Assembly: GCF_002090155.1 (NCBI RefSeq)
Contig: NZ_BBRM01000007.1
Span: 116,706-180,705, forward strand
Direction of reading: 5' to 3'
DNA: 64,000 nt
Origin: Demequina sp. NBRC 110056
Lineage (GTDB): Bacteria > Actinomycetota > Actinomycetes > Actinomycetales > Demequinaceae
Shown here piece by piece: positions 59,762 through 64,000 of the stretch (position 1 is its first letter; the number at the start of each line of letters is the position of its first letter). A program made the translations under genes and the position numbers. The notes under the pieces were generated by a model that worked only from the letters and a program-made list of their open reading frames with translations, made no database searches and had not been told where the DNA came from.

Positions 59762-61243
59762 TCACACCGGGATGCGTCCGGTGCCGCCTCCCGCCGGGAG
59801 CTCAGCACCGTGGACATCAGCGCCGTGCACCTCCGAGCCGTGCACCGCTCCCGCCTCGACGTGGTGGGTGTGCACCACGTGGCCCGGGGCGTCCGCGAGA
59901 GGCGCGGGCGCGAGGGGCTCGGCCTCGACATACGCCGGACGGGTGCGGATGTACCGCCACGCGCTCGCGACGACCACGAGCCCGACGAGGCCCGCGGCGG
60001 CGGTGATGGCGAAGCCCGCGCCTGAGCCGCGCGCGTCGATGGCGGCGCCTGCGGCCCACGCACCGGCGGCCACTCCCATGTCGATGCCCGTGCGGGTCCA
60101 CGTCATGCCCTCGGTGAGGCGTGCGCGCGGGATCGAGTGGTGCACCAGGCCGTCGCCGATCACCATGTTCGGCGCGATGAACAGGCCCATCCCGAACAGC
60201 AGCCCGCCCAGCACGAACAGCGACGGCGAGAACATCAGCAGCACGGCGAAGGTGCCGGTCGCGGCCACGCCCCAGAACAGGCGGGTCGCGAGCGTGCGGC
60301 GCCACGCGATGACGCCGTAGGCGAGCCCGCCTACGAGCGAGCCCACGGCCCAGACGGCGAGCACGAGGCCTGAAGCGCCCTTCGCGTGCAGCTCCTCGGA
60401 GAACGCCACGACGGACGCGTCGATCGACGCGAACATCGCACCCTGGGTCGCGAAGATCAGGGCGGCGATGGCGAGGGTGGGGGCCGAGACGAGGAGGTGC
60501 CCGGCGAACGGGTTGCGCGGACGGCGCACCCGGCGCGCGGCCTCGGCGGTGACGGGCGGCAGCGCGATCGCGGCGCCGGCCGTCGCCGGGGTGATGGCAA
60601 GAGCGGCCTCGGCGAGGCCGGCGTCGGCGGTGCCCGCGGCGGCGCGCGGTCGGGCGGGTGGCTCGGTGTCGCGCAGCGACAGGAACACGTACCCGCCCAC
60701 CGCGAGCGACACGATCGCGATCACCGACGGGACCCACGACGCGACGGACACGGCGAGCACCGTGGCGACCGCGGGGCCGAGGATCCACAGCACCTCCTCG
60801 AGGGACGACTCGAGGGCGAACGCGGTGTCCAGCTGGCGCCGATCCTTGATGAGGTGTCCCCAGCGGGCGCGCGTCAGCGTCGACTGCGAGCCGCCCGCCG
60901 CGAAGGTGGGCGCGATCGCGAGCAGCACCCACAGCGGCTGGCCCGTGAACACCGCGACGAGCATCGCGAGACGGCCCGCGATCGCGACCGCGAAGCCCCA
61001 GCGGAGCACCGCCGCCTGGCCGTGGATGTCGACCAGTCGCGCCACCTGAGGCGCGACGATGGCGTAGGACACCGACGTGGCGGCGAGCACGAGGCCCGCC
61101 CACGCATAGGAGCCGTACTCCATCTGCACGAGCAGGAAGGTGGCGAGGCCGGTGAGGCCCATCTGGAGGCGGGCGACGAGGCCCCAGCCCGCGAAGGCGC
61201 GGGCACCGGGGAGCGCGAGAATCTCGGCGTACTGGGTGAGCAC
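59762..61243 (-). CDS. MFS transporter with histidine-rich tail
   Basis: This 493-residue membrane protein has about twelve hydrophobic segments in two sets of six, with a long Ala-rich cytoplasmic loop between them at about residues 195-240. It resembles exporters of the major facilitator superfamily without a diagnostic substrate motif. The last 50 residues are cytoplasmic and unusual: they carry repeated His residues (VVHTHH, VHGSEVHGADVHGAE), which could bind metal. GTG 61243 follows AAGGA. The substrate is unknown. Confidence 0.82.
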   Translation of the reverse strand: MLTQYAEILALPGARAFAGWGLVARLQMGLTGLATFLLVQMEYGSYAWAGLVLAATSVSYAIVAPQVARLVDIHGQAAVLRWGFAVAIAGRLAMLVAVFTGQPLWVLLAIAPTFAAGGSQSTLTRARWGHLIKDRRQLDTAFALESSLEEVLWILGPAVATVLAVSVASWVPSVIAIVSLAVGGYVFLSLRDTEPPARPRAAAGTADAGLAEAALAITPATAGAAIALPPVTAEAARRVRRPRNPFAGHLLVSAPTLAIAALIFATQGAMFASIDASVVAFSEELHAKGASGLVLAVWAVGSLVGGLAYGVIAWRRTLATRLFWGVAATGTFAVLLMFSPSLFVLGGLLFGMGLFIAPNMVIGDGLVHHSIPRARLTEGMTWTRTGIDMGVAAGAWAAGAAIDARGSGAGFAITAAAGLVGLVVVASAWRYIRTRPAYVEAEPLAPAPLADAPGHVVHTHHVEAGAVHGSEVHGADVHGAELPAGGGTGRIPV

Positions 61244-61570
61244 TGCTGCAGTCCTTGTGAAGCTCAGGACGCCCCCTCGCAGACCGCAGCGCTGCTGCGG
61301 AGGGACCTGCTCGGAGGGCTGGCGATCGAGGGTCGATCGCTTGCTACACCACCTGCGCGACGTAGCCGGCGCGCCGCCCTCTCAGATGGGGCGGCACAGA
61401 GATGTTCGCACAGTTCCGAGAGGGCGAGCGACCACTTTTCGTGGCGGCTTCGTCACATCCATCCCCCCAGGTAAAGCGACGTTCAAGCGCAAGTGAAGCG
61501 CGCATCGGCTCCACTGGAGAGGGAGGTGCTCCGCACCGGTCTCAGAGGCCGAACGCCACGCCCGGCTTCC
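61244..61570. other. 327-base gap without a gene
   Basis: No convincing open frame is seen on either strand. A small hairpin, CCGCAG-CGCTG-CTGCGG (61284-61300), lies about 40 bases upstream of the MFS start on its transcript. GACCACTTTTCGTGG lies near 61430 and recalls the ACTTTCGTGG motif of the palindromes at 34.5 and 43.7 kb. Confidence 0.5.
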
Positions 61571-62836
61571 CTACGTGAGCGGACCCGGTGGCCTGACCGC
61601 GCGCGGCGCAGGGCTGGCCTGCCAGGTGCTCTGACCCCGCAGCTTCACCGGCGACGGGATGCGGTCCGCGAAGCGCATGAGGATGGACCCCGCGACGGCG
61701 AGGATGAGGACGTAGGCGGCGGCGAACGGGCCCAGCTGCGACTGCGCGCCGGCCGCGACGCCCAGCCCGGCGATGACGATCGAGAACTCGCCGCGCGGCA
61801 CCAGCGACAGGCCGGTTCTCCACTGACCCTTGGGGCCGATGCCATTGCGTCTGGCCGCGAACACGCCCGTGTAGATCTTCGTGATCGCGGTGACGGCTGC
61901 CAGGCCGAGCGCGGGCAGCAGGACGGGCAGCAGGTCGCGCGGGTCGATGGTGAGGCCGAAGAAGACGAAGAACAGCCCGCCGAACACGTCGCGCAACGGC
62001 GGCAGCAGGCCGCGGACGTCGTCGGCGACCTGACCCGACAGCGTCAGGCCCAGCAGGAAGGCGCCGACCGCGGCAGAGACCTGGACCGCGTCGGCGAGGC
62101 CCGCGACCAGGAAGGTGAGCCCCAGCACCGTCAGCAGCAGCAGCTCCCGCGAGTGCGAGTGCACCAGGCTCGAGACGCGCTCCGAGTACCGCATGGAGAC
62201 CACGAAGGCGATGGCGACCAGGCCCAGCGCGATGCCTGCGGCGATCGCGCCCTGGATGAGCGTCGCGCCCACGAGGAGCACGGCCATGAGCGGCAGGAAC
62301 ACCGCCATGACGATGTCCTCCATGACCAGCAGGCTGAGCAGCACGGGCGTCTCGCGGTTGGCGACGCGGTCGAAGTCGTCCAGCAGGCGCGCGATGATGC
62401 CCGACGACGAGATGTAGGTGACGCCCGCGAGCAGCAGCGAGGCCGTGAAGGACCAGCCCATCATGAGCCCCACCGCGAAGCCGGGCACGCCGTTGGCCAG
62501 CCCGTCCACGAGTCCGGCGACCCAGTTGGACTTCAGGCCGTTGCGGAGGTCCTGCGGCGAGTACTCGAGCCCCAGCAGCAGCAGGAGCAGCACGACGCCG
62601 ATCTCCGCGCCCACCTCGAGGAACTCCTCGCCCGCGCTGACGGGGATGAAGCCGCCGTCGCCCATCAGAAGGCCTGCGAGCAGGTACAGCGGGATGGAGG
62701 GGATGCCGATGCGCTGCGCGAGCCGTCCCAGCAGGGCCAGGACGAGCAGGATGATCCCGAGCTCGATGAGGACCGAGCCGGCGTGGCTTGGCTCCGGCTC
62801 GGGGAGCACCTCGAGGGGCAGCGCGGCGGCGAGCAT
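61571..62836 (-). CDS. khtU: CPA2 potassium/proton antiporter (KhtU-like)
   Basis: This 421-residue protein has about twelve hydrophobic segments of the CPA2 family. These include LLGLEYSPQDLRNG, the discontinuous-helix region SSSGIIARLL and SLVPRGEFSIVIAGLG near the end. Such proteins exchange K+ or NH4+ for protons. The neighbouring KhtT-like gene, whose product is a regulatory subunit, ends three bases before this start codon, so the pair matches the KhtTU system of Bacillus. ATG 62836 is the start. No C-terminal RCK/TrkA domain is present in this subunit, in line with the split system. Confidence 0.88.
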   Translation of the reverse strand: MLAAALPLEVLPEPEPSHAGSVLIELGIILLVLALLGRLAQRIGIPSIPLYLLAGLLMGDGGFIPVSAGEEFLEVGAEIGVVLLLLLLGLEYSPQDLRNGLKSNWVAGLVDGLANGVPGFAVGLMMGWSFTASLLLAGVTYISSSGIIARLLDDFDRVANRETPVLLSLLVMEDIVMAVFLPLMAVLLVGATLIQGAIAAGIALGLVAIAFVVSMRYSERVSSLVHSHSRELLLLTVLGLTFLVAGLADAVQVSAAVGAFLLGLTLSGQVADDVRGLLPPLRDVFGGLFFVFFGLTIDPRDLLPVLLPALGLAAVTAITKIYTGVFAARRNGIGPKGQWRTGLSLVPRGEFSIVIAGLGVAAGAQSQLGPFAAAYVLILAVAGSILMRFADRIPSPVKLRGQSTWQASPAPRAVRPPGPLT

Positions 62837-62839
62837 GGG

Positions 62840-63319
62840 CTACCCGGTCAGGATCGTCGTCGCCTGACGCACCGCCTCGGTGCCGCCCATGACGAGCACC
62901 GTGTCGCCCGCCTTGAGCACGAAGTCCGGCTCGGGGCCGGGGATGCCGGTGTTGCCGCGGATGATCGCGACGATGCTCGCCGAGGTCTCCGTGCGGATGC
63001 GGCCGTCCGCGATGGTGCGGTCCGTGAGGCCGCCCCCCGCGGGCATCGCGACCCACTCGATCGCGAGGCCCTCCACCATGTGACGGAGGGTGTCGAGGCG
63101 TGCGGTGATGTTGGTGCCGCCCAGCAACTCCGCGACCTTCGACGCGTCGCCCTCGGACAGCTCGACCGTGCCCGTGCACGAGTCGGGATCCTCGCGGTCA
63201 TACAGCGCGATGTCGCGCTTGCCGTCGCGGCGCACCACCACGCCCACGTGGTCGCCGCCCTCGGCCTGGAACTCGTACCGGACGCCGATGCCCGGAAGAG
63301 GGGTCTCGTAGATGTCCAT
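62840..63319 (-). CDS. khtT: KhtT-like regulatory subunit (RCK_C domain)
   Basis: This 159-residue cytosolic protein begins MDIYETPLPGIGVRYEF, as in KhtT. It ends with a TrkA-C/RCK_C domain (about 85-155; SIVAIIRG, PDFVLKAGDTVLVMGG), the ligand-binding domain of potassium transport regulators. KhtT inhibits KhtU and responds to nucleotides in the known system. ATG 63319 is the start; its stop is three bases before khtU. Its 5' side faces the insertion sequence. Confidence 0.88.
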   Translation of the reverse strand: MDIYETPLPGIGVRYEFQAEGGDHVGVVVRRDGKRDIALYDREDPDSCTGTVELSEGDASKVAELLGGTNITARLDTLRHMVEGLAIEWVAMPAGGGLTDRTIADGRIRTETSASIVAIIRGNTGIPGPEPDFVLKAGDTVLVMGGTEAVRQATTILTG

Positions 63320-63408
63320 GCGCTCAGTCTGCCACCCCGTCTCCGAACCCCCTCGTTCCCCGCAAATTGGATCCGAATGGTTGCTCTAAGTGTTCTTCCC
63401 TGGGAGGT

Positions 63409-64000
63409 TGTGAACGCGTGAAGTAAGCGAAGACCTCCGGGACGATGTGGGTTACCACACTCACTTCGTTCCACGGAGGCCTTCGTGACCCACGCTAACG
63501 CTCCCTTGACGCCCGAGGGGCGTCGCAGGCTTGCTTCACTGATCGTCGATGACCATTGGACGGTGCGGCGAGCGGCTGAACGGTTCCAGGTGTCACCGGC
63601 CACCGCGTCGCGGTGGGCTGGCAGGTATCGTGCCGGGCTGGCACTGATTGACCGGTCGTCGCGGCCCGGCCATTGTCCGGGCCGGTTGTCGTCCAGGCGC
63701 GAGCGACGCATCATTGCACTGCGGTTCAACCGCCGTTGGGGTCCCCACCGCATCAGCTATCACCTGGGGATCCCCCGCTCGACCGTGGGGCGGGTGCTGG
63801 CCCGCTATCGGATGCCGCTGCTGCATCACCTGGACCAGGCCACCGGGCTGGCGGTGCGCAAGCCCAAGCCCGTCCACTACGTCAAGGACACCCCGGGCGA
63901 ACTCGTGCATGTCGACATCAAGAAGCTCGGTCGGATCCCCGACGGTGGAGGCTGGCGCAAGGTCGGCAAGAAGACCGGCCGGCACAACAGTGGCAAACGC
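63409..64000 (+). mobile_element. IS481-family insertion sequence, left part
   Basis: The element is entered from its left end and runs past the window edge. TGTGAACGCGTGAAGT at 63409 is a plausible terminal repeat start, but the right end is needed to confirm it. CGAAGACCTCCG (63429-63440) and CGGAGGCCTTCG (63474-63485) form an internal inverted repeat just before the transposase start codon. The distance from the khtT start is about 90 bases, so the insertion lies in or near its promoter region. Confidence 0.55.
63485..64000 (+). CDS. IS481-family transposase, N-terminal part
   Basis: An open frame from GTG 63485 runs to the window edge (172 codons, no stop). It has an N-terminal helix-turn-helix (HWTVRRAAERFQVSPATASRW) and a second (RWGPHRISYHLGIPRSTVGRVL). 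The start of the integrase core follows (ELVHVDIKKLGRIPDGGGWR), with the first Asp of the DDE triad in VHVD. DRSSRP and VHVDIKKLGRIPDGGG are typical of IS481 transposases. The C-terminal two catalytic residues are outside the window, so it is not known whether the copy is intact. Confidence 0.88.
   Translation, partial: MTHANAPLTPEGRRRLASLIVDDHWTVRRAAERFQVSPATASRWAGRYRAGLALIDRSSRPGHCPGRLSSRRERRIIALRFNRRWGPHRISYHLGIPRSTVGRVLARYRMPLLHHLDQATGLAVRKPKPVHYVKDTPGELVHVDIKKLGRIPDGGGWRKVGKKTGRHNSGKR

Noticed and set aside
61493..63421. A 642-codon plus-strand open frame opposite khtU and khtT
   Set aside because: Antisense shadow, rich in Arg/Gln/Asp; the minus-strand products carry clear CPA2 and RCK_C features.

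Overview
The window is high-G+C bacterial DNA with actinobacterial character: GTG starts are frequent, TANNNT -10 elements sit directly against start codons, LacI-type sugar regulators are numerous, and the MetE, GcvP, FHA and PP2C proteins and an IS481 element look actinobacterial. A member of the Micrococcales is a reasonable guess, but no rRNA or species marker is present. Coding is dense on both strands. I see no tRNA, rRNA or CRISPR array. Region 1 (1-24.8 kb) is a carbohydrate-catabolic island centred on glucuronides. It starts with the tail of a GH2 beta-galactosidase, then a beta-glucuronidase (uidA), a TetR regulator and an alpha/beta-hydrolase. A complete hexuronate route follows. 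On the minus strand lie a LacI regulator, uxaC and uxuB; on the plus strand lie kdgA, kdgK, uxuA, a nucleoside-hydrolase-like protein and a GH3 enzyme. Glucuronate released by UidA can be converted by UxaC, UxuB, UxuA, KdgK and KdgA to pyruvate and glyceraldehyde 3-phosphate. The island continues with two more esterases (one an alpha/beta-hydrolase fused to an SGNH hydrolase), a second LacI regulator, a GPH-type glycoside/hexuronide symporter, an oxidoreductase, a second GH3 enzyme, a GH2 remnant and a zinc alcohol dehydrogenase. Two sets of LacI-type palindromes lie in front of these units, which suggests two local regulons. Region 2 (24.9-34.3 kb) holds an amidohydrolase, then a minus-strand unit of a LacI-DUF6807 fusion, a Gfo/Idh/MocA oxidoreductase and an AEC transporter. 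Divergent from this unit is a sugar ABC transporter (two permeases and a lipoprotein binding protein). Two palindromic boxes lie between the divergent promoters, and a strong hairpin follows the transporter. Region 3 (34.5-63.3 kb) looks like chromosomal backbone. It carries a DJ-1/PfpI protein, a PiT phosphate transporter with a small membrane partner, a YchJ-like protein, threonine aldolase, a 3-TM/GNAT-like protein, an S4 RNA-binding protein, glycogen phosphorylase, a GT2 glycosyltransferase and two small membrane proteins. It then has the glycine cleavage genes (gcvP, gcvT, gcvH) with an FHA/PP2C pair between gcvP and gcvT, followed by a Nudix hydrolase, tag, metF, an OsmC-like protein, an SDR, metE, a lone type IV pilin-like gene, GNAT and VOC proteins, an MFS transporter and khtTU. 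Threonine aldolase, glycine cleavage, MetF and MetE together give a loose one-carbon/methionine neighbourhood. The window ends inside an IS481-family transposase. An 18-base intergenic repeat (consensus GCCGATGCGCGGGCTGGG) occurs about nine times between 24.9 and 59.3 kb, and I did not find it in any gap of the first 24.8 kb. Together with a visibly lower G+C in the first part, this suggests that the glucuronide island has a different history from the backbone.
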